Shown here in pieces: positions 17,224-23,272 of a DNA stretch of 42,949 nucleotides (position 1 is its first letter; every line of letters starts with the position of its first letter). The position numbers and the translations under genes are program-made. The DNA comes from CAZCVI01 sp964502145. Its GTDB lineage: Bacteria; Acidobacteriota; Aminicenantia; UBA2199. The notes below the pieces were generated by a model. That model was not told the DNA's origin, made no database searches, and saw only the letters and a list, made by a program, of their open reading frames with translations. Location of the stretch: NCBI GenBank assembly GCA_964502145.1, contig CAZCVI010000066.1, forward strand, positions 1-42,949, in the 5' to 3' direction.

Positions 17224-17246
17224 TTTAAATTCTCCAGAGTACTCAA

Positions 17247-17262
17247 AGCAATTTACATGCCA
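17247..17262 (-). promoter_or_regulatory. Sigma-54 (RpoN) -24/-12 promoter for the minor-pilin operon
   Basis: The minus strand reads TGGCATGTAAATTGCT, against the RpoN consensus TGGCACG-N4-TTGCW, with GG and GC at the correct spacing. The start would be near 17236, leaving a short leader that still includes the GGAGA site. RpoN control of pilin genes is known in other bacteria (for example with PilR). Confidence 0.65.
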
Positions 17263-17337
17263 GTTCAAACTATTTCCGCTCAAAAACGGCAAGACTCTTT
17301 TGGAATACGATCCCCGATAAAATTATTCCTTAATACC

Positions 17338-17371
17338 AAAAATAAAAAGCATTTCTCCAGAAACGAAATGC
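17338..17371 (-). terminator. Intrinsic terminator, minus strand
   Basis: Stem GCATTTC/GAAATGC (17371-17365 with 17355-17349) followed by TTTTTATTTTT on the minus strand. It lies between the AAA-ATPase gene and the sigma-54 promoter, so it most likely ends the upstream transcript and insulates the pilus operon. Confidence 0.75.
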
Positions 17372-17412
17372 GGGTAAATGTTACACACTTATGAATTGCG
17401 AATCAGGATTAA

Positions 17413-17504
17413 AAGAATAGACGTTAGTGGCTTCAGGCTAAGCCCAGGAAGTTGGGACAGGTCGGCTTATAAGATATTTATATAGGCTGAACGTAGAAAT
17501 TCTT
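17413..17504. other. Possible structured RNA or remnant
   Basis: An imperfect outer stem (AAGAAT..ACGTT with AACGT..ATTCTT) encloses a hairpin GGCTT-CAGGCT-AAGCC (17429-17444) and a CCC..GGG stem. I do not recognise the fold. On the minus strand it precedes the terminator at 17338, so it could be a leader element. No open frame is present. Confidence 0.3.
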
Positions 17505-17512
17505 CATTGCCA

Positions 17513-17557
17513 CCCCGTGTGCAGGACCAACACGCCGTATTGGTCCTGCACACGGGG
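17513..17557. repeat. Perfect 18-bp inverted repeat
   Basis: Arms CCCCGTGTGCAGGACCAA (17513-17530) and its exact complement (17540-17557) with a 9-nt loop. It is 60 nt beyond the stop of the AAA-ATPase gene. No U-run follows on either side; it may be a stability hairpin or a dispersed repeat. Confidence 0.75.
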
Positions 17558-17617
17558 TCCAACCGGAGTCCGAATGCAGAGCAAATGTACATGCTTGTTT
17601 ATAATTAATAATCTCTG

Positions 17618-19363
17618 CTATCCTTCTTTGACAAAAACCTCTTTGCCAGAAAAGGCAATGGCCAATTTCTTAATATGGGCAATGCCCCGTTCTTTTAGTT
17701 CTATTTCGTACTGTTTGTTCTCGATCTGTAGTAGCGCTGCTGCTGTGGCATCGGCCACTGTTTCGTTTCTGCGCTTGTTCACCGCTTTGAATTCAATCAC
17801 ATAGCCCACCAACGCGGGGCTTTTAGGGATAATCAAAATATCATACCTGCCGTAACCCGATTCGCGATTGGATTTAATTTCATGGGTGTTGGTAATCCAA
17901 ACCAATAATCCGGCTACCAAGGCATGATAAACCCTCTCCGGTTCATTACCAAAATCATGGTAACTAAAAATCGCGGCCACTACATCCTGCAGCATCTCCC
18001 CAAAAAGCATGACATCCCCTTCAATCAATGCCTTGAGCATGATTTGCAGTTTCTTGTTTTCTATTTTATCCGAAAAATAACGATGGATAATCCGTGAAAA
18101 TGTGGTTTTAACCTCTTCATTGGGAATCGAAAGGGTATAATAGAATGTAGCGGAGGCCGGGTCCCATCTTTTGGCCGTCTGTTTGAGGTACCCCCCCATC
18201 AACAGAAACCCCCATAAAGAGTCTTCATCCGCATGGATATCTTTAAGCACGATATTTTCATCAATGGGTTTTTCTATCGACTCACCACGGATGAGCTGTT
18301 CCAATTCCTCCCGGAGTTCCTTGCCACCATTGGAAAGCAACGTGTTCACGATCTCATTGTCCGAGGTATTGATCCAGTAAGGGATTAATTCTTTTTCCTC
18401 GTTGTTTAAGAAATTGATAATCGACCAGGGGTTATAAATAACCTTGTTCCCGAAGCGGTAACCATTATACCAGAACTGCACTTGCTCAAACATGTCCAGC
18501 ACGTCAAAATCTGCCAACATGTTTTTCACTTCTGCTTCGGTAAAGCCAAAGTGGTCGCTAAACTTTTGGGACAAAAGCGTGTATACACCGGGGTTGTTAA
18601 AACCAGAGAAGATGGATTCCTTGGCAATACGCATGATGCCCGTAACCACGCCTTTTTCCAGGTATTGGTCCGTGTCTTTTAAGCCACCACCGAGGAAGTT
18701 GCGGATAAAAAAAATGATTTTATCGTAATAACCATGGGTAAAACCGACGTGGATGGGTGCATCGTATTCGTCGATTAAAACAACCCCGCGCCGACCATAA
18801 TATCGACTTAAAAAAATAAGCAGTTTCCTCAGACTGTTGGTGTAGTTTCCTTCGTTGCCTTTTAGAGCGATAATTTTTTTAAAATAAATCTTTTCAGCCG
18901 GTTTCAGAACCGGGCTATCCAGCAGGTAATCATGTTCTAAATATGTTTCTTGGATTAGCTCTTTTATTTTATCCCAGCAGGATTCCCAGGTCGCTTCTTT
19001 GATGCTCCTAAAAGATATAAAAATAACCGGATACCTCCCCATTTTATCCAGGTACTCTTGGCCAGCCTGGGATATAGCCAGGGAAGCGAATAAATTTTTA
19101 TTATTGGTCACTGCTTGCGTTTCTATGGCAGGTGTGGTTACATCTGGTTCTGCGGTCCAGATAGTGGGGCAACAGTCGTAATAATATCGCAGCATGGAAA
19201 TGTTGAGCGTTTTCCCGAAACGACGGGGACGGGGCAGAAGAAGAATGGTATCTCCGCTATCTATAACTTCTTTAATAAAGAGGGATTTGTCAATGTAATA
19301 GTAATTCTCTTCAATGATTTTTTTAAAATCCGAGACACCGATGGGTAATTTTTTATTCTTCAT
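17618..19363 (-). CDS. AAA-ATPase-like / PD-(D/E)XK nuclease-like protein
   Basis: A 581-residue protein of the AAA-ATPase-like (DUF1703-type) family. It opens with KLPIGVSDFKKIIEENYYYIDKS in split form (IGVSDF, YYIDKS), then the P-loop-like PRPRRFGKTLN and RGVVLIDEYDAPI as Walker B. The C-terminal PD-(D/E)XK-like module shows GYGRYDILII and YVIEFKAVN (D, then ExK). Such genes occur in many copies in some anaerobes and have no settled role; mobile or defence functions have been suggested. It stands alone, with its own extended -10 promoter, and borders a large repeat block upstream. The length is full. Confidence 0.85.
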   Translation of the reverse strand: MKNKKLPIGVSDFKKIIEENYYYIDKSLFIKEVIDSGDTILLLPRPRRFGKTLNISMLRYYYDCCPTIWTAEPDVTTPAIETQAVTNNKNLFASLAISQAGQEYLDKMGRYPVIFISFRSIKEATWESCWDKIKELIQETYLEHDYLLDSPVLKPAEKIYFKKIIALKGNEGNYTNSLRKLLIFLSRYYGRRGVVLIDEYDAPIHVGFTHGYYDKIIFFIRNFLGGGLKDTDQYLEKGVVTGIMRIAKESIFSGFNNPGVYTLLSQKFSDHFGFTEAEVKNMLADFDVLDMFEQVQFWYNGYRFGNKVIYNPWSIINFLNNEEKELIPYWINTSDNEIVNTLLSNGGKELREELEQLIRGESIEKPIDENIVLKDIHADEDSLWGFLLMGGYLKQTAKRWDPASATFYYTLSIPNEEVKTTFSRIIHRYFSDKIENKKLQIMLKALIEGDVMLFGEMLQDVVAAIFSYHDFGNEPERVYHALVAGLLVWITNTHEIKSNRESGYGRYDILIIPKSPALVGYVIEFKAVNKRRNETVADATAAALLQIENKQYEIELKERGIAHIKKLAIAFSGKEVFVKEG

Positions 19364-19381
19364 TTGTTTTCACCTGTTTAT

Positions 19382-19410
19382 ATTATACCATATGCAAAAA
19401 AGAGAGGCAA
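19382..19410 (-). promoter_or_regulatory. Promoter of the AAA-ATPase-like gene
   Basis: Minus strand: -35 TTGCCT (19410-19405), 17-nt spacer, extended -10 TGGTATAAT (TATAAT at 19387-19382), 18 nt before the ATG at 19363. The mRNA leader would be only about 12 nt. Confidence 0.6.
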
Positions 19411-19641
19411 TACAAAGAAAAGATGAAGTAAAAACGGGTAATGGTTCGCGGCGAAGCGAGGGAAGTTCGTTGCACCGGGTTAGGGGCTGTTACGAAACAA
19501 CCCGCTCATTTTCGAGGTTGTTTGGAAAAAAAATATGGTTCCATTATTAGGGCGACTATTTAAACTTGACGTGGCACTAGGCTATTTGGGAACCAAACAG
19601 CCACGAGGAAGCATAAATGTCTCAATGGTCTTTCGGCGAGG

Positions 19642-19807
19642 TGACCCGAGAGAAAAAAACATTCACCATCCGAGTAGGTTTATGACCCGAGAGAAAAAAA
19701 CATTCATTATCCGAGTGGGTTTATGACGCGAGAGAAAAAAAAATTCACCACCCAGGTTAAATTTATGACGCGAGAGAAAAAAACATTCAACGCCGAGGTT
19801 TGAGTGT
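19642..19807 (+). repeat. Tandem 41-bp units (right copy of phased repeat)
   Basis: Units begin with TGACSCGAGAGAAAAAAA at 19642, 19683, 19724 and 19766 (41, 41 and 42 bp). Each is followed by TTCA, variable bases and (C)CGAGTnGGTTT-like sequence. The block corresponds to the ~42-bp units at 59-142 in the left copy. An ATG at 19617 behind CGAGGAAG opens a 22-codon frame into the first unit, and further units read MTREKK... with ATGA joins (see findings). From 19411 to 19616 I see no gene. Confidence 0.8.
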
Positions 19808-19827
19808 CAAAATGCTACAAAAAATAC

Positions 19828-20039
19828 TGAACGGAGGGGTTTAAAAGGTGAACGGAGAGGTTAATAAGGTGACGGTTGAGTAAAATAAGTGAAACGTCAG
19901 TTTTAAAATTGAACGGAGAGGTTAATAGGGTGAACGGAGAGCAAAATAAGGTGAACAGTCAACTAAAAAAGCGAACGGTGCATTCAGAACCTGAAATGCC
20001 AATTTTTTTTCTACTATTTTCACCAAATTACTGCAAATG
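19828..20039 (+). repeat. ~21-bp phased units and tail (right copy)
   Basis: TGAACGG-like cores start at 19828, 19849, 19870, 19890, 19910, 19931, 19952 and 19972, spaced 20-21 bp. They are followed by TTCAG-N3-CTGAA and a TGCAAATG segment, as in the left copy at 143-348. Where the spacing is 21 the plus strand reads as heptapeptides (VNGEVNK, VNGEQNK, VNSQLKK), but the frame is broken by 20-bp steps and stops. Confidence 0.8.
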
Positions 20040-20181
20040 TAGAATTAAAAATAGCAAAACAAGGTGCGCATTACCAACGATGATTAAATAATCACTCACG
20101 GGTCACACCGGGAAATCCAAGAATAGCTGTTTAAGGGACAGGCCAGAATGCCATAAAGCACTGTCCCAGGGTATAAAAATA

Positions 20182-20263
20182 AACCACTAATCCCCACTAC
20201 TCTTCACTACTCTTTTTTTTGCATTTGTTAGCTGAGTGTTGATTAGTGTCGATTAGTGGTTTA
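20182..20263. repeat. 10-bp-phased palindromic element (CACTA core)
   Basis: CACTA starts at 20185, 20195 and 20205; its complement TAGTG starts at 20244 and 20254, with a weaker unit ten bases before. The arms pair over about 29 bp with few mismatches (AAACCACTAATC...GATTAGTGGTTT). It lies downstream of the aminotransferase gene in an otherwise gene-free gap. Confidence 0.7.
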
Positions 20264-20327
20264 TATTTTTTATATGGCCATACCTGCCAATTTTTTTTCT
20301 AACTCCTTAATATCCACACTGCCATTT

Positions 20328-21566
20328 TTACGGTGTGTCCGGGGAGTCGATTTTTTTACCCGATAATCTTGCCTTGATCACTTCTGCCAGTCGTTCAATG
20401 CCAATGGCGATTTCTTCCATGGAGGCATAAGAGAAGTTCAACCGTAAGGAGCGTTTATCCAGCCCATCGGGGTCAAAAGAGGAGCCCATTACATAAGCGA
20501 CTTTTTTCTCCACCGCGTCAATGAACATTTCGCTGGAGTTGAAGTGTTCTGGTAACGTGACCCAGAGGAAAAGTCCGCCCTGGGGTTTCGTCCAGGTAAC
20601 ACCCGGCGTATCACCCAGATGTTTATCCAGTTGTGCCAGCATGTAATCGCGTTTTTCACGGTAGGCTTTGATGATTATCTCGATTTGTTTTTCCAGCAGG
20701 CCTCGTTTCATAAATTCAGCCAGTATAGCCTGGTTAAACGGTGGGGCGCAAAGGTCCACGGCTTGTTTGGCCACGGCCATTTTCTGGATCAATTCGGTGG
20801 GACCAGCCATCCATCCCAAACGGAAGCCGGGCAATAATATTTTACTGAATGTATAAAGCGCCAACACCCGGTCCGAGTTCATGCTGATCAATGGCGGTGG
20901 TGCATCGCCGCCAAAGCGCAATTGGCGGTACGGGGAATCCTCGATAATGAGAAGATCGTATTTCTCAGCCAAAGCAATCAACTCCTGGCGACGTTTCAGT
21001 GTTAATGTGATGCCCGAAGGGTTCTGGAAATCCGGGATCGTGTAAATAAATTTTGCCTGGGTGCATTTATCTCCCAGCCGTTTGATTTCCTGTTCCAGGG
21101 CTATAGTGCTGATGCCTTGTTCATCCAATGGCACACCATGCAATATACCACCATAAGAATTAAACGCCTGAATCGCTCCCACATACGTCGGTTTACCGCA
21201 CAATACAATATCACCGGGATTGAGGAATACCTTGCCAACCAGGTCTAAACCCTGCTGCGAAGAGGTGATCACAATTAACTGGTCGATATTGAGCGCAATA
21301 CCTTCCTTCTGCAACAGCCTTAATAACTCCTCCCGCAACGTCGTGTTACCCTCGGTGGGGCCATATTGCAAAGCCAATTTACCACTGGTTTCCAACACAA
21401 AATTGGTCACATCAGTGATTTCTTTAACAGGAAAAAGATCCGGCGCGGGTAACCCCCCAGCAAAGGAAATGATACCGGGCTTCTGCGTTAACTTCAACAG
21501 CTCCCTGATCTCACTCTTCTTCATGCCCTTGGCATTGGTAGAAAAAAATTGCTCGTAATTTAACAT
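20328..21566 (-). CDS. PLP-dependent aminotransferase, LysN/2-aminoadipate type
   Basis: A 412-residue fold-type I class I/II aminotransferase. It starts FSTNAKGMKKSEIRELL and IISFAGGLPAPDLFP, as in the LysN/2-aminoadipate and related multi-substrate enzymes. PLP contacts are visible: FQNPSG (Asn182), IIEDSPY (Asp210, Tyr213), the Schiff-base Lys242 in YTFSKILLPGFRLG, and the substrate Arg in the C-terminal LRLNFSY. The substrate cannot be fixed from sequence; aromatic, branched-chain or aminoadipate are all possible. TAGGAGGACAG gives a strong ribosome site. No biosynthetic neighbour points to a pathway. Confidence 0.85.
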   Translation of the reverse strand: MLNYEQFFSTNAKGMKKSEIRELLKLTQKPGIISFAGGLPAPDLFPVKEITDVTNFVLETSGKLALQYGPTEGNTTLREELLRLLQKEGIALNIDQLIVITSSQQGLDLVGKVFLNPGDIVLCGKPTYVGAIQAFNSYGGILHGVPLDEQGISTIALEQEIKRLGDKCTQAKFIYTIPDFQNPSGITLTLKRRQELIALAEKYDLLIIEDSPYRQLRFGGDAPPPLISMNSDRVLALYTFSKILLPGFRLGWMAGPTELIQKMAVAKQAVDLCAPPFNQAILAEFMKRGLLEKQIEIIIKAYREKRDYMLAQLDKHLGDTPGVTWTKPQGGLFLWVTLPEHFNSSEMFIDAVEKKVAYVMGSSFDPDGLDKRSLRLNFSYASMEEIAIGIERLAEVIKARLSGKKIDSPDTP

Positions 21567-21618
21567 CTGTCCTCCTAAATTGGTTGTCCTATGTTTTTGT
21601 TCATCGTTTTTTTTGTTA

Positions 21619-21664
21619 ATTATAAACCTTTAATCCTTAATCGTTAATCGTTAATCGTTAATTC
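21619..21664 (-). promoter_or_regulatory. Heptamer array overlapping the aminotransferase promoter
   Basis: Five 7-bp units, TTAATCC, three TTAATCG and TTAATTC, run without gaps from 21630 to 21664. On the minus strand a -10 TATAAT lies at 21624-21619, and the -35 position, 17 nt away, falls in the array (TTAACG at 21647-21642). The array could be an operator or a short tandem repeat that supplies the -35. Confidence 0.5.
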
Positions 21665-21752
21665 ATATTTTAGTGAATAACTGAGACAATTTCAAGTGCT
21701 TGGAGGGATATTTCCACTATTTTCCTTTTATTTTCCTTTTTTTATTTGACTT

Positions 21753-21781
21753 TTGAACATTTTCTCCCCTTGTGATATAAT
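21753..21781 (+). promoter_or_regulatory. Promoter of the small barrel gene
   Basis: -35 TTGAAC (21753-21758), 17-nt spacer, extended -10 TGATATAAT (TATAAT at 21776-21781). It is 38 nt before the ATG at 21820. Confidence 0.65.
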
Positions 21782-21819
21782 CTTTACTTGCCCGAATTCT
21801 TTTTACCTTAGGAGGAACC

Positions 21820-22407
21820 ATGAAAAGAATAATTATAGTAGCGGTTTTCGTAACGTTTATGTTCACAGCGACGTTGTTTCAATTTATATATGCAGGCAGT
21901 CCGTTCTTGACCAAGAGTTTTTCTTTGACCGTGGGCGCAGGGACCCGGTTATTCACGGAAAAAGAGTTCAAGGATAGCTACGACACCACCCCCCTCACGT
22001 ACAACATTGATCTGGCCTGGAGATGTTGGAACTCCGTAGAAATATTTGTCCATACCGATTACCTCAAAGTAGACGGCTTAACCTCTTTCACAGCAGAGAA
22101 AACCACCCTGACCATTATCCCGGTAGAATTGGGTTTACGGTACAACGTGGCCATGAAAAAATCCCAAAACCAGCGGATTTATCCCTATCTGGGCGGTGGT
22201 GCAGGTTATTATATGGTTAAAGAAGAGACATTCTTCGGCACAACAGACCAAAAACGAGTGGGATTCTTTATAGAAGGGGGCATCAAGTTTTATTTTGCCG
22301 GTGCCATTTTCTTAGATGGGAAAGTTAAAAACATCTTCCTCACCTCGGAAAACGATACCAATCTCGGCGGTATGGCCATTATGGGTGGTCTGGGGATTTC
22401 CTTCTGA
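21820..22407 (+). CDS. Predicted outer-membrane beta-barrel protein
   Basis: A 195-residue protein with a signal peptide (cut near YAGS, residue 28) and alternating strands that suit an eight-stranded barrel: SLTVGAGTRLF, TIIPVELGLRYNV, PYLGGGAGYYMV, VGFFIEGGIKFYF, and a final MGGLGISF ending in Phe, the usual barrel-assembly signal. It resembles OmpW/OmpX-like small barrels, but I cannot name a subfamily. It is a single-gene unit with a good promoter and TTAGGAGG ribosome site. Confidence 0.75.
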   Translation: MKRIIIVAVFVTFMFTATLFQFIYAGSPFLTKSFSLTVGAGTRLFTEKEFKDSYDTTPLTYNIDLAWRCWNSVEIFVHTDYLKVDGLTSFTAEKTTLTIIPVELGLRYNVAMKKSQNQRIYPYLGGGAGYYMVKEETFFGTTDQKRVGFFIEGGIKFYFAGAIFLDGKVKNIFLTSENDTNLGGMAIMGGLGISF

Positions 22408-22428
22408 TTTTTAGTATCGCTATCCTAT

Positions 22429-22465
22429 GCGGGCGAATATGAAGTAAAAAATCATGTTCGCCTGC
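22429..22465. repeat. Hairpin after the barrel gene
   Basis: Arms GCGGGCGAATATGA (22429-22442) and TCATGTTCGCCTGC (22452-22465) pair at 12 of 14 positions plus a G.U. It is 22 nt beyond the stop codon. No U-run follows. Confidence 0.55.
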
Positions 22466-22580
22466 CGTTAGATTCGGCTGGGATGATTGATATGGGTATC
22501 CAAAGCGAGATGGCAGAAATATTTTAGCCCAAAAAACCTACAGGAGTGCGTGGTAAGTGAGTTGTATTTTAGCCAATACG

Positions 22581-22754
22581 TTATAGAAAATACATGACCC
22601 AACTGACCACGATCACACCCCCCACCATGTACAAAAAGAGTTTTAACCCGTATTTCAGGATTTCTTTTTTCTCATCGTGTTTGATAAATGCGATCAGAGT
22701 GGAGACAATGATGGAGAAGATCAACATTGAAAAAAAGTGGCTTTTAAAGATCAT
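22581..22754 (-). CDS. 57-residue two-helix membrane protein
   Basis: A short frame, MIFKSHFFSMLIFSIIVSTL at the start and VIVVSWVMYFL at the end, gives two hydrophobic helices (about 7-23 and 39-57) separated by a charged loop KHDEKKEILKYG. The ATG overlaps the stop of the gene before it (ATGA, 22754-22751), and AGAGG lies 8 nt upstream, so it is translationally coupled to the DUF6677-like protein. No family recognised. A partner subunit for its neighbour is plausible. Confidence 0.7.
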   Translation of the reverse strand: MIFKSHFFSMLIFSIIVSTLIAFIKHDEKKEILKYGLKLFLYMVGGVIVVSWVMYFL

Positions 22755-23113
22755 TTTCGTTTTCCTCTTGCAATATCAAAAGCGTTCAGAGCCACGAGAT
22801 AGTTAATCAGACCAGCGCTGACCATATAGGTGGTGCCGTAATGGAATGTGACAGCCTCGATATTCCCCAAGCCCAGGTCCAAGAATTTGATAATAAAAAA
22901 GAAAACCCCATTGCCTAAATCGCCAAGAAATCCCAGAAGCAGTAACGGATGCATCTGTTTGGTGTCATATAACTTGCCATCCATCAACACACCAAAAACC
23001 AATAGCAGAAGAATACCGACAAAAAAGACAATTCCTTTGAGATACTTTTTCTGCGCAATATGACCCATACCGGGGCATAACCATGCTAAAAATAATATTA
23101 AGTAAGCGTTCAT
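22751..23113 (-). CDS. DUF6677-like small membrane protein
   Basis: A 120-residue protein with three or four predicted transmembrane helices. The start AYLILFLAWLCPGMGHIAQK and a KGIVFFVGILLLLVFG helix recall the PGxGH..GxxxF signature of TM2/DUF6677 proteins, and the end YLVALNAFDIARGKRK is typical of DUF6677. Function unknown. It is coupled by ATGA to the 57-residue membrane protein downstream, suggesting a two-component membrane unit. Confidence 0.65.
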   Translation of the reverse strand: MNAYLILFLAWLCPGMGHIAQKKYLKGIVFFVGILLLLVFGVLMDGKLYDTKQMHPLLLLGFLGDLGNGVFFFIIKFLDLGLGNIEAVTFHYGTTYMVSAGLINYLVALNAFDIARGKRK

Positions 23114-23192
23114 AAATCCATTATACTAAAATTTCACCGAATACACAAGTAAAAAACAATGGACACCCAGGGAAAGATTAATTGTTAACAGT

Positions 23193-23216
23193 AGAGACGT
23201 TGTGCGCAACGTCTCT
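23193..23216. repeat. Hairpin AGAGACGTTG/CAACGTCTCT
   Basis: Perfect 10-bp arms around TGCG, between the DUF5916 gene and the DUF6677-like gene. A further GTTGCGCACAAC nearby is the complement of its inner GTTGTGCGCAAC. From memory, AGAGACGTTG-type hairpins are repeated in other bacteria. No U-run; its job is unknown. Confidence 0.65.
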
Positions 23217-23272
23217 AAATAAGATCCGTTGCGCACAACTTGTCCCGTTGTTAAGAAGGGGAATTCTGGGGG

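Noticed and set aside
17618..19363. Insertion-sequence transposase
   Set aside because: The protein fits the AAA-ATPase-like/PD-(D/E)XK family instead, and no terminal inverted repeats or target duplication were seen.
19642..19807. CRISPR-like look of the 41-bp units
   Set aside because: The repeated part is degenerate, the variable part is short and similar between units, and no cas gene is present.
22594..22806. 70-residue plus-strand frame
   Set aside because: It overlaps the coupled pair of minus-strand membrane proteins, which have ribosome sites and hydrophobic helices; the plus frame has neither.
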